A stretch of 64,000 nucleotides of DNA from NCBI GenBank assembly GCA_021292165.1, contig CM037878.1, positions 5,396,804 through 5,460,803 on the forward strand, read 5' to 3'. The position numbers were made by a program, and so were the translations under genes. The notes under the pieces are model-generated. The model was not told the origin of the DNA, did no database searches, and worked only from the letters and a program-made list of their open reading frames with translations. Of this stretch, positions 32,131 through 42,688 are shown one piece after another (position 1 is the stretch's first letter; every line of letters begins with the position of its first letter). This DNA comes from Shinisaurus crocodilurus (taxonomy: Eukaryota; Chordata; Lepidosauria; Squamata; Shinisauridae).

Positions 32131-32859
32131 CTGTCAATGTCAAGTATGTCAATATAGCCACCCCATAAGAGACATTCTCTGGACAGCTCACAAAACAGAT
32201 ACAGCAGAAAAAATAGAACGTTAAACAAAACAAAAAACTTAAAACACAGTTAAAACACACGTTGCCGAGAGGCCCAGGTTATACATTTATTTAAAAGGCC
32301 TGGGCGAAGAAAAAGGTCTTTTGCACTGAAAAGACCACAAAAATGGTGCAAGGCACATCTCTCTGGGAAGGTGGGGGTGCACCTCACTCTGACATTTGCG
32401 TGGTTCCGCTGGATTTGGGAGAATGCTCAGGTTACTTTGTCCTGAAGGCAACAGGGCTGTGGGCAGAGGGGCGTGTCTCTCTCTTCCAGTATGGGAGGGG
32501 ACCTCTTTCAGCCCAAGGGCCTAATTTAATTTCAGAGAAGCTCTTGGGGGATGCCTAAAAGAAAAAAAGGTGGGGCCCAAAATACACCCCCCTCCCAGCC
32601 TATTTTAGCTTAACACTCTTACTGCTTGTAACTCGGCCGTAGAGAGGCATTTCACCCTTTTAGAATGGCGGGGGGAGGGAGACTGTTGAGAAGCTGAGAA
32701 GCCACAAAATGATTGGTGGTTGGGGGGGGAAGGGGTGGGGCTAGGGGAAAGGGGTGTGGCCATCTGGAGAACCTCGGAGGGGCCAGATTTTACCCCTGAG
32801 TCTGAGGTCCCCCACCCTTGGTCTACAGGCAAGTTCTGCATTGCAGATGGGTCTCCATC
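32131..32859. other. LINE 3' UTR traces and hAT-like remnant
   Basis: 32215-32345 is A-rich and resembles a minus-strand L2-type 3' end. 32555-32825 (gtggggcccaaaatacaccc, ctgaggtcccccacccttgg) resembles a decayed hAT-type element related to the one at 58626. Confidence 0.4.
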
Positions 32860-33290
32860 ACTTTTCACATGGCAAACGTGAAGATGGCTGGGAGGTCCTC
32901 TGGGAAGAATCTGCTTCAGTCAGCCAAAACTAGGCTGACTCGCATTACCCAGAGGACCTTTTCTTCTGCTGCTCCCAGATTATGGAATGGCCTGCCGGAG
33001 GAGATACGTCAACTTGTCAGTCTTTTGGACTTTAAAAAAGCCATAAAGACTGAACTCTTCCGGCAGGCCTATCCGGCGGAATTTTAGGATGTTTTTAAGA
33101 TGTTTTAAAGATGTTTTTAAGATGTTTTTAGGATGTTTTTAGGATGTTTTAAGATGTTTAATAGTATATATTGTGTTGTTTTAGTTTAGGTATTTTATAT
33201 TTTCTGTTGTTCCCCGCCTCGATCTAGATGGAGAGGCGGGTAATAAATAAAATATTATTATTATTATTATTATTATTATGGCTGTCTGTC
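32860..33290 (+). mobile_element. L2-type LINE 3' end with distinctive tail
   Basis: Coding remnant TFSSAAPRLWNGLPEEIRQL and LFRQAYPAEF with a stop at 33085-33087. A UTR of repeated gatgtttttaa units follows, then ccccgcctcgatctagatgg, aggcgggtaataaataaa and an (ATT)n run at 33252-33279. The same tail, on the other strand, lies at 59751-59890. Confidence 0.8.
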
Positions 33291-34416
33291 TATCTGTGAT
33301 GTTTCCTTGTCCTTGTGTCTTCTGTGATGGATGGGGAAGGGAAAGGGGCTCGTGTCTCCAAGTGTGTGAGCAATAAGAAGAGAATCTAGCCGCTATATTC
33401 ATCTCTTGTCTGAAGCTGACAATACGGGGGGGGGGGGGGAGGCCAGGAGCGGCCTGCGTAACTTTGCCGCATTTGTCTCGTGTGGTGGAGTCTGTGCACT
33501 CTCTGGATAATATCGTGCCGTATCCCCAGCCGTTAGGCATGGAAATATGGTAGGGTGGCACGGGGGCGTTCGAGAGAGGAGTGCGTGGCACTTACCGACG
33601 GGCGGCTGCTTCACAGATGAGGGCCTGCAGGTGCATACCTCAAATGCTGCACGCCTAAAAATGTCACGCGTGAATGAGGCGTGTGTTCCATACAGGTACG
33701 CGCAGGGAGCTCGAGTGGGCTGCCCGTTGAGGCCACTCTCAGCGGCAAACCTGGGCTTGCTGCCACATCATTACAGCGGTTCAAACAAGTATGCTTACAG
33801 GCCCCAGAAGGAGGGACGTGCAACAACGCAAAAGCGTGGGCTGAACGGGAAATTCAGCGATGTGTCTCGGACCAATTTCAGATGACTTAAGCTTGCGGTG
33901 GGAGAATTGGGGAGATGTTCCGATCCATCCCTAGAAAGTACCCACGAGGCAAGGCAGGCCAGTGGTTCCAGCACCATGGAAAGCTCCAAGTGGGAGCGCT
34001 CGGCCTGGATGAGGGCTGGTGGGGGACCAATCGACCCCTCTTCAGCTCCGCCACCCCTCCCGCCTGAAAGAGTGTGGCTCCTTAAACGGGCAACCCCCTG
34101 GCCTGAAGGTGAGCTCCTCCTGCCTGGCGCATGCCCCGCACCATTGGGCAGGCACAGTGGGGCTCGGGGAAGGTGTCTGCAAGGAGCCTGGCTTGGGTTC
34201 CGCAGACTCCTCTCTGGCTTCGTGTCAGGAACTTGGTCCAGCTCCTCAGCTGGTGGTAAAGCAGCCCTGGGCTCAACGGGCTCTTCCTCCTCCGAGTCTG
34301 AGGCCATGACGGAAGGGGAAGCACATGTGCCATCTACTTCCTGTTCCCCAGGCACATGTGGTGATGCTTGGTGCCGCCTTAGTGCTGCCGGCCTTTAAAT
34401 TTCATGAAGGTCTAGG
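33291..34416. other. Unassigned; includes an open antisense frame
   Basis: A minus-strand frame of 186 codons covers 33795-34355, with an acidic stretch (SDSEEEEPVEP) and a proline-rich segment. I cannot place it in a family, so I do not call it a gene. See the findings. A G-run lies near 33427-33440. Confidence 0.4.
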
Positions 34417-34520
34417 CCTGCCTTCCCCAACCTGGTGCCCTCCTGGTGTGTCATGCTTGCTGAGGATTGTGGGAGTTGTAATCCAACGCATCTGGAGGGC
34501 ACCAGGTTGGGGACCCCTGG
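34417..34520. mobile_element. Family B (B4)
   Basis: ccttccccaacctggtgccc pairs with gggcaccaggttggggac. The arm centres are diverged (gtgtgtcatgcttgctg versus ggagttgtaatccaacg). Confidence 0.7.
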
Positions 34521-35123
34521 TCTTAGCTACTGGTGATGGAGGGTGCCACATATCCGTGCAAATGGGAAATGTGGAACCCCTGAATATCTTCCATGGTATA
34601 AATGCATGCATGTCCGCACTTGCACATCCTGCTGTGTCACTTTCCTCTGTGCACAGCTCCCCGGCCTTCTTGAATTCGCACGCTTTGACAAGAGGGCTTG
34701 TACAGCAGAGGCCAGGATGAGGCCCACTAACTATCCTCTTCTGTTGTGCCTACTGGACCTCCGTCGCTTTGTAGGATCTCATGAACAGTGCGTGTGAGTG
34801 GGACCCATCTTGAAAATCCCGTTGAGAAATTCCCTCCTCTTCAGATATTTTTTTTTCCCTTTCCAACAGGGCTGTGAAAGAAATCCCGACCTCGTCACTC
34901 GAGAGGGTTAAGAACAAGGAAAGTTTGCCGCTCACCTCTCTGCCCCTGTGCTCGCTAGGAGGCCAGCCTTTTCCAACGAGAGATCCGGTAGGTAGACCCG
35001 CTTGTCATCCGCGTTCGACCCGTGGGCCGTGGCTCCACCCTCCCGCTGTGCTTTCAGGATGAGTGCGTCGCCGACCCGCCTTTCCTCATTGCCTGGATTT
35101 GCCGAGGGTAGCCTTACAGCAGC
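34521..35123. other. Unassigned sequence
   Basis: A T-run lies near 34850. No recognised element. Confidence 0.35.
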
Positions 35124-35386
35124 CTTCCCCATACTGGCTGGCAGGGCCGGTGCTACCATTAGGCCAACTAGGCAGCTGCCTAGGGCGCAGGGCTAAAGGG
35201 GGCTCCAGAAACGCCTTGGGGGAAAAAATACAGCGCTCAAGTGGGAAGGGGGCGCGCTAAATATCTGAGCTTGCCTAGGGCACCAAACTGCCTTGCACCG
35301 GTCCTGCTGGCTGGGGATGATTGGAGTTGTAGTCGAGCACGTCCGGGGGGGGCGGGGCGGCAGGTTGGGGAAGGCTGCCTTCTAGG
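35124..35386. mobile_element. Family B half-copy (35124-35141, 35307-35386) split by family D
   Basis: ccttccccatactggctgg on the left, then after the insertion ctggctggggatgattgg, agttgtagtcgagcacgtcc and aggttggggaaggctgcc. The left arm is largely missing. Confidence 0.6.
35142..35306. mobile_element. hAT-like family D, short form (D2)
   Basis: 165 bp. Terminal repeats are cagggccggtgctacc and the complement of ttgcaccggtcctg. An exact 8 bp duplication, ctggctgg, lies at 35134-35141 and 35307-35314. Confidence 0.9.
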
Positions 35387-36107
35387 ACAGGGTCGTGCTG
35401 CAGAAGCTGTAGCTATGAAGTCTAGCGCTGCCCGACGTGCAATTCTAAGTTTGCCTGATGAGTGGGTCAGGGTGGGTTTTGGGCGATGGGGTGGGGGCAT
35501 TGGCGGCTGGGGGCTCCAGTGTCAGCAGCGGGGCTGTGTAGCCACTCCGGGCTGTGGTCTGAACTTTAACGGGGCTGTCCATGGTGCTGAACCTGTTTGA
35601 GGGAGAGGGTTCAGCACTGCAGATAGCTTCTTCAGAGTTCAGGCTACCACCTGGATGGATACACCGCCCCAGTTGCAATGGCGCCTCCAGTGGGTGGAGG
35701 AAAGGAGCTTCGCTTTTAAAAAAACGAACAGTGTGTGGCTCACTCAAATGTTTTCCCCCCCTCCCCGCTGGAGGGTAAATACGTGGTTTATACAACAAAA
35801 TGCCCAGTGTGAAGTCTGAGGCGAAAAAACCAAATAGGTGGTTAAGGGATTTGAACTCTCCTGTGAGGTCCAGATGCTTAGCTGGAGGGTTAAGTCCTGT
35901 TAAGTCCTGTTATTGATCCTTCATATGTAACTTCTTTTGCGTTTGGAAAAAAAGCTCTCCGATTCTACTCGTGTGCTTCATTTTAGCTACGTTGGGAGGT
36001 AGAGGCGGCAGCTTTTAATCCCAGTTTGTACGCGGGTGGAGCTGAGGGAAAGATTATTTCCCCGAGGTTACTCAGGAAGCCCCCTTGTTGGTCTGGGCGG
36101 TCAGCAT
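35387..36107. other. Unassigned sequence
   Basis: No recognised element or coding signal. Confidence 0.35.
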
Positions 36108-36240
36108 GGCCAGCTGCCCTCCAGATGGGTCGGCCGGCGACTCCCATAATTCCCAGCCAGTATGGCCAACAACCATGCTGGCTGGGAAGGATTGGCATTG
36201 CAGTCCCAACCCATCTGGAGGGCACCTGGTCGGGGAAGGT
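36108..36240. mobile_element. Family B (B5)
   Basis: ctgccctccagatgggtcgg pairs with aacccatctggagggcacc. The centre is agccagtatggccaacaacc / atgctggctggg. Confidence 0.7.
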
Positions 36241-37423
36241 TTATCTAGAACACAACTCTTGAGCTCTGGCCTGGCCTCGTTTGGAGGACTGTGTCCTGTT
36301 CCTGGCATCGTGGTGCAGGTGCGAGGTTTCAGCCTGGCAGGTGCTCAGGCCCAGCTGGCAGGCGGGAGGAAGGCCACTCCTCTGGCTGCATGGAAGAGAA
36401 CCTACTGTCTTCTCTTAGTTATTTTTCCCAGTCCGAGGACAGCAGCAACCACCGTGAGCTTTATTTCCACTCCTGGTACGGGATTCCCCAGGTTGGGAAG
36501 GTTCTGGGATGCTGTGCAGGTAACCTGGCTTGATGCACCACTGTGGTCCTGGCAACGCCGGGAGCAGTGAAGAAGCCACGCTTGATCTGCAGGGTTCTTG
36601 GTCCTAGGCCTGTAGTGTCCGACACTGCCCTGTTTCCCTTCAGGCAAAGCTTCTCCTAAAATGGGAAATGCATGGTGGGAAAAGGCTTCACCTAAATTTC
36701 GGAGTGTTCTGTCTCTGTTAAAGGCACAAAAGCAGGGCCAGGGAAAAATGGCGGCCGTCGCATTAAGGCAGAGATGGCGACCCTCTGTTCCTGCCATGGG
36801 TGGATGCACCCCCAGGAGTTCCCCATCCAGCCTGCAATCCTCTTCTGATGTTCTCCTTGATCACTGGACAGAGATTAGTGGGTATTTAAAGGCTACTGAC
36901 CTTTAAATATCCAGCAAAGAACATTGCACATTGCAGCAGGCAGGAGATCTGCTTACTTGCGAGGAGACATTCCGAGGCTTGGTATTTGGGATGCTGTTTG
37001 AAAGTGCTGCTGGGTGAGTCAGCCCTGCTTACTCCTGAGTAGACATGCAGAAGCCTTTTCCTGCTGTCTCCTGAGTAGACTGAACAGTGGTCATAATCAC
37101 ATAGGACCTCGCCCACGCTGGATTTGGCAGGTGCAGTGCGGCCCCTGAGACCTTTCCTGTTTTGCAATTTGGCCCTCGGGCTGAAAAGGGTTCCCCACCC
37201 CTGTATTAAGGTGCCTGAGTGCAGAAGAGGACACCTCTCCTGTGTCAGGTTGTGGCCACCCTGGGATGAGATTATTCTTTGGCCCAGCCCAGTGAGACAT
37301 GCTCACTTGGGCTTTCAAAGCGGTCTCTTGGGCAGCCTCTGAAGGAAGACTTTTTGGGGTGATGGGGTAGGGAGGCCTGCTCCTAGTCCAGCTTTGCAGT
37401 GACCTGGGGCTGCCGTGTGTGTT
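36241..37423. other. Mostly unassigned
   Basis: 37000-37095 (tgcttactcctgagtagaca and the similar tctcctgagtagactgaac) is a weak copy of the short palindromic family M better seen at 58376. No exon is supported. Confidence 0.4.
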
Positions 37424-38176
37424 CAGGGATGTTGAAGAGTCCTTGGTTTCGAGTCACGAGTCTTTGGACCCGAGTCCGAGTCCTTGGTCCAAAATGGTGA
37501 CTCACGAGTCCCGAGTCACTCCCAAAGCTGACTCCACGAGTCCCTATTAAAATCAATGGGGGGTTTCCCCCAACAAAATAAGGCTACTTCAGATGTGTGG
37601 TTTAAATAAATTCTAGGCACAAGTGTGCCTTTTTATTTCAAAACTCTGCAACTGATTTTGACAAGAACAGACCAGGCAGACAAACCCAAAATAATCAGGC
37701 AGGCAGAGGAGGCAGGGAACCCCAAAGCAGGCAGGCAGAGGCCTTTGCCTTGGACAAATCAAACTGTGGAACTGGTTAAGAAGAGACCAGGCAGGCAGAG
37801 GAGGCAGGGAACCCCAAAGCAGGCAGGCAGAGGCATTTGTCTTGGACAATTCAAACTGTGGAACTGGTTAAGAAGAGACCAGGCAGGCAGAGGAGGCTGG
37901 GAACCCCAGACAGGCAGGCAGAGGCAGCCAAACCCAAAATGTCTGAAAGGTTGCATTTTAGGAAAATGATTTTAAAAAATAAACTTGCTGTACTTCCTAA
38001 AACCTAGCCATGTTGCATTTGAGGAACACGATTTTGGAACACGAGTCCTTGGTCTCGAGTCCCGAGTCGAGTCTCGAGTCCCATTAAAAACATTGGGACT
38101 CGAGTCTGACTCGAGTCAGAGGGGGGACTCAGTCCGACTCACGAGTCGAGTCCTGGAGTCCGAGTCCCCATCCCTG
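37424..38176. mobile_element. GAGTC-rich non-autonomous element (family G)
   Basis: The ends are cagggatgttgaagagtc and the complement of gactctcggac-type ends (gagtccccatccctg). Imperfect inverted arms of roughly 140 bp both contain very dense GAGTC pentamers (about 8 in the left arm, about 11 in the right). Each arm also contains an attaaaa-caatggg-type block. The flanks are GT-rich, so the target duplication cannot be judged. The middle carries a 92 bp tandem repeat. The terminal cagggatg resembles hAT ends, but class is uncertain. Confidence 0.65.
37696..37935 (+). repeat. 92 bp-period tandem repeat inside family G
   Basis: The landmark caggcaggcagaggaggc starts at 37696, 37788 and 37880, exactly 92 bases apart, with high identity between units. 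Each unit holds aaaccaggcaggcag-type purine-rich and caaactgtggaactggtta segments. Confidence 0.88.
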
Positions 38177-39182
38177 GTGTGTGTGTGTGTGTGTGTTTCC
38201 CCGATGTGGGCTGTTCCGTATGAGGATAAGTTGTACAGACCGATAGCATCCCAGACATGCACACAACCCAACTTGGGTTTCCAGTCTCCCTCGTCTGCTG
38301 TGAAATACGCACAGCCTCGTGCTTCTTTCGCTGCTGCCGCCGCCTCCCACCCCTGGATTCTCTCTGCCGCTGGGCTAAGCCCCAAGCCCTGCAGTAGTAC
38401 AACATAAAGGTCAGTTTCTGAGCAGATCCCAGCCATATATGGCCAAAAGGCAGCGTCTCTCCTGCCCGTCGCCTGCAGAACTGATAAGTTTCGTGCTTGA
38501 AAGGAAGCGACAGTCTGCCCCCGCAGTCTCGGCTCCTGCAGTCCGCCGCTCCTGTTCGGGAAAGGCTGGACTGCACATTCTTTAGATTTTCAGTGCTCCA
38601 ATCTTGGAGGGCTTTGTTTGCACCGGGACAGTTAACTGTCTCTTGTCCTGTCCCCTGCCCTGCCCCAGCCACCATCGATGAGAATGGGCCATCAAACAAG
38701 AATCACCTTGGCAAGGCAGAGGACCTATTGCATGCTTCAGATCTGTCATGAAATAAATTTGAGATGGTTAAATCCATGTTATGAATTAAAGAAAAAACGG
38801 TTGTTGAATATTGGAGCCGACAGAAAGGGTTAAAACTAGGTTATGAATTAATGAAAGAGCAGTTATACGTATGCTTTGTTTATTATTGTGATAACAACAA
38901 GAGTATAATGTAAGAGAAATTATTGTTTAAAAAAGTTTATAAATGTTAATGACTTCCTTATTTACAAATGTTATAAAGATTTATAGAGGGTCTAATTTTT
39001 ATCAAGGTGGGTTCAATCTTGAAAGGAATTTAGGGGATGATGACTAAGAGAGGACGTTTATAAGATGATGTCTGGTTGTTATATCTGTATTTCATTCTAG
39101 GTGGGGGATATATAGGGATGTTAAAAACTTTGGAGATAAATTTAATGTTTAACGTAACCGCTTGTATGGACTAATATATGAA
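38177..39182. other. Unassigned; AT-rich second half
   Basis: A GT run follows family G at 38177-38198. 38750-39180 is markedly AT-rich with repeated tgttatgaattaa-type phrases (38778 and 38843) and may be a LINE 3' UTR. I cannot assign it. Confidence 0.4.
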
Positions 39183-39258
39183 GCGTAGCAGGTATGAAGC
39201 TGGTCAGTGCTTGGATGGGTAACTGCCTGGACTGCCCACATCTGTTCTCCTGCATTGA

Positions 39259-39955
39259 GACACCGGTTTATGAAGCCATTGTATTACCAACTTTATTGTA
39301 TGCCTGCGAAACATGGACTATCTATAAACGTCACTTCCACCTCCTTGAAAGGTTTCATCAACGTTGCCTCCGGAAAATCCTGCGAATTACTTGGGAAGAT
39401 AGGCGAACAAATGTCAGTGTACTGGAAGAAGCAAAGACTACTAGCGTTGAAAAAATGATCCTTCAACGCCAACTTCAGTGGACCGGTCATGTTGTTCGAA
39501 TGCCTGACTGCCGTCTCCCAAAGCAGTTACTTTACTCCCAACTCAAGGATGGAAAGCGGAATATCGGTGGTCAATATAAGAGGTTTAAAGATGTTCATAA
39601 GGCTAATCTAAAAAAATGCAATATAAACATCGAAAACTGGGAAGCTCTGGCCCATGAACGATCTAAATGGAGGTTGGCCTTTCACAAAGGTTCCATGGAC
39701 TTTGAAGAAGCCCAAGTGCAAGGTGAAAGGGAGAAACGTGCTAAGCGAAAAGCACGTCAAACGAATCCCTTACAGGACCATCTTCCATCTGGTAACCTGT
39801 GTCCTCACTGTGGGAAGCTGTGTGGATCTAGAATTGGCCTCCACAGTCACTTACGGACCCATCGCTAGAGTCTACACAATCTTCTTTAGAATCTCCTTCT
39901 TTTATCCCGGAAGACAATCTTACTCGGTCACGAGTGATCGCCTGAAGATGACCCT
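39259..39955 (+). mobile_element. RTE-group LINE, 5'-truncated 3' end
   Basis: Plus-strand copy from the thumb region to the zinc finger, 3' UTR and a degraded gat-rich tail (cgcctgaagatgaccctg). It is nearly identical to the complement of 10640-11330. It lies within the 5S-type SINE. Confidence 0.9.
39260..39868 (+). pseudogene. RTE-group ORF C-terminal part
   Basis: About 202 uninterrupted codons: VYEAIVLPTLLYACETW, GHVVRMPDCRLPKQLL, KRFKDVHKANLKKCN, then the terminal C2H2 finger CPHCGKLCGSR...HLRTHR. The residues before VYEAIV come from the SINE. It lacks the catalytic palm. Its intact frame, though truncated, indicates recent insertion. Confidence 0.9.
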
Positions 39956-40017
39956 GCTGATGGACTCGATGGCTTTATAGGCCCCTTCCAACTCTACTAT
40001 TCTATGATTCTATGAAA

Positions 40018-40528
40018 CCTTTTGTTTGCTGCCGGTCATTGCATAATAAATGAGCATTAGGCCCAGATGTCCTTGTGCATGTGTATTTTGCTCATGGGCG
40101 CAACATGGCATGGCGTGCGTGCAGTTTCCTGTATGGGAAAGCAAAACTGCAGGGTGTGGCTGGGGGGGGGGGGCGGGGGTGTTTGACCACATGTATTGCA
40201 TGCAGAAGGCTCCAGGCTTAGTCTCTGGTGTCTCCACTTCAAAAGGTCTCAGGTAGCCGGGAATGAGAATGCACTACCTGTCCTTCGAGACAGGTACGGC
40301 TGGTCTGAGAAGATGGAATTCAGGTGGATCGGTAGTTGATTCGGTGTAAGGCAGCTTACCATGGTCATATAGCAATCCCTGTGAGTTTGATTGGATCGCA
40401 CCATTGGAGTTGTAGCAGGTAAGATGGCTTGGCGTAATTTCAACGGAAGGACAGCGCGAAGACAGAAAACGTGTTTCCCTGGCGCAAAGGCACACTCGGT
40501 GGGAACTGATGGATGCTGAGGGTTGGGC
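40018..40528. other. tRNA-SINE remnant and unassigned sequence
   Basis: 40165-40375 (tgtattgcatgcagaaggct, ccaggcttagtctctggtgt, tgtaaggcagcttac) is a plus-strand copy of the second tRNA-derived SINE family. The rest is not recognised. Confidence 0.5.
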
Positions 40529-40651
40529 AGAAGGCTTGCCAATGTCGGCATTGTCGGTCCGTATGTGCTGGACTGCAACTCCCATGCTGGCTGGGAACGA
40601 TGGGAGTTGCAGTCCAACACATCTGGAGTGCCTCAGGTTGGGGAAAGCTGG
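40529..40651. mobile_element. Family B (B6)
   Basis: tgtgctggactgcaactccc pairs with gggagttgcagtccaacaca. The short centre is atgctggctgggaacg, and the right edge is ggttggggaaagctgg. Confidence 0.7.
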
Positions 40652-42432
40652 TTTAGAGTGATATCGGTATCCAACCTGAATTCCACACGTTGCAAATAAA
40701 GAGTGTAGAAATTGCAGTGTTGGAGAATTTTAATTTTTAATTTTTACTCTTTTTTTCTTTTAATTTCCACACATCCAAAAATGAAACGAAACAAAAACCC
40801 CAAACAAAAAACAACTGTGGGAGAATTGCACTAGCCCAGAGCTCTGTCTTGCACAATGGCCAAGTCAGAAATCCCACAAACAGGGCGTGGCGGCAATAGA
40901 CGTTTGGAGGCATATCGTGCCTTTGAAAGTGGCTATTAGCTCTCTTGGCTAATAGCCACAGAGAGACTACCCTCCATCATGGGTCTGTGTAATCCTTAAA
41001 AAGGAAGAAAGAAAAAAAAAGAAAGCCTCCTGGGCTAGTGGCCATCATGACATCCTTCCTAGGGTATGTTGGGGGTCTCTTGTCTTCGGGGAGTGAAGTC
41101 TGTCGTTTTTTGCAGGAATTTCTCAGGGCTGCCGTATCAGTAGGGCGTAAGGCCCGGAGTGTATGCAGCTGGGAGTTAATCATTGACCGAGGACAGGGGA
41201 ATTCTGTCTCCGGAACGGCAGTCAGCCTGAATGCGAAGAAGGGTGATTTTTCTGACATCCTTTTGTAGTTGTGATCTCCATATTTGGAAATGTTGAGCCA
41301 TGCACTGATCTATTGGAAGAGGAGGGGAGAGGTGACTCAGGCCCTAGTAGAAGCAAGTTCTTGAATTCCTGTAGTCAGGATAAGTTTTCCCTTCTTTCCT
41401 TCTTTCCTTCCTTCCTTCTTTCTGTCTCTCTTCCTTTTTCCTCTGGCTGTGGTCAGTTTTAGAGTTCTCTCACTCCAAATTCGTTCCACTCTAGGACACA
41501 ACGTCCCCAGGGAGGGAGAGAAGCCGGACTCAAGTAAGTGTGCACTTATTGGCAGAGCAAATGGAGTGGCGGCGGTTTGTTGGGTCAGGAGGCTTGTATC
41601 AAGCCCTTGAAAATGTGCCGTGCCCTGCGAGGCGGGGGGCGGGATCGGCTACACTTGGAGCCCCAGCACGGATGATGGTCCCTCCCGGTGAAGACACACG
41701 GGAGCTGTCTTGGAATTGAGAGCAGGCGCCTGCTATGTTTTTGCGGCCTAGTGTCCCCCGGACATCCGGGTCGCCTCCGTTTTTGTGATCCTCTTGGTGT
41801 TTTAGGTGAATCCAAGCAGGGCATGAAATGGCCGTTATGGTTTCTGTCAGGGAAAGAGCTGCTTGCATATTTATGGGTCTGTTTTGCCTGAGGGAGTATT
41901 TATTGCCTAAGTTAATATTTATCTCTGATTCACTGGAGAACTGAGGAAATTGAGATCTCCACTGGAACAATTTCTTCCCCTTGTTTGCCTTTCCACTGCA
42001 ATTGCATTTTGTTTTCTTCTTTATTTTTTTTCCTCGTCTGCTTGCCTTTTGGTGCACCGTTTAAGAATCTGGTCTGATCCTGAAGCTCTCTGAGTTTTCC
42101 TTCTTCCCTATCTTTTTCCTGAATGCAAACTGTCTTGCAGCCTGCAGAGTCAGCGCAAAAAATAAATGGTTCTGCATCCTGACTCACATGGGGGAAATGG
42201 AAACAGATGAGCAAACCTCCCCCAAGCTCTCATTTCGTAGGACAGTTGTGACTTTGGCAGTAGATTCAGGACATATGCAACCCACGTTCACACAGTGCAT
42301 CATTCCTGCATGGAACTCCCTGGCGTGAAATGTGATGATGCTCACAGACTTACCGGTAGATGTCTTTTCCAATACCTCAACAGAACCTGCATGTTCAGAA
42401 GCAGTGTACCCCTGAATACCAGTTGGCAGTTG
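40652..42432. other. Mostly unassigned; small hairpin and CT-rich tract
   Basis: A perfect 11 bp stem (gtggctattag with ctaatagccac) with a 9-base loop lies at about 40930-40960. A CTTT/TTCC-rich tract lies at 41386-41438. No exon or known repeat is supported over this 1.8 kb. Confidence 0.4.
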
Positions 42433-42655
42433 CTGAAAGGTAGACTAGTCCTGATGGCTCTATGCTACTAACAGGATCAGAGGCAGTATGCACACCAGTT
42501 GCCGGGGAACATGGGCGGGAAGGTGCTGTTGCACTCATGTCTAACAGGCAGCTGGCTGGCCACTGCATGAACAGAATGCTGGACTAGATGGACCCTTGGT
42601 CTGATTCAGCAAGGCTCTTATGTCCTTAACACTGGACTAGAAGGCCTTTGCTCTG
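42433..42655 (+). mobile_element. CR1-related LINE 3' end (second subfamily)
   Basis: actagtcctgatggctctat, ggaaggtgctgttgcactca, gaatgctggactagatggac, ggtctgattcagcaaggctc. Ends where a duplicated segment begins. Confidence 0.72.
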
Positions 42656-42688
42656 ATCAACCTTTGATAGGAAGCTGCTTTTAAAGAA

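Larger units (their letters stand above)
39183..40016 (+). repeat. 5S-derived SINE variant (S4), split by an RTE fragment
   Basis: The 5S-like head (ggtcagtgcttggatgggta, actgcctgg) and cctgcattgag are at 39183-39258. The CR1-like tail (tggactcgatggctttatag, ggccccttccaactctac) is at about 39956-40016. The two halves are collinear with the uninterrupted SINEs. The head retains actgcctgg, which is closer to the 5S gene than in the other copies. Confidence 0.7.

Noticed and set aside
37696..37935. CRISPR-like array
   Set aside because: The repeats are 92 bp units in tandem without distinct spacers, inside a eukaryotic transposable element.
38139..38699. 186-codon minus-strand frame
   Set aside because: It starts in unassigned DNA and ends in the GT run and family G. 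No family signature.
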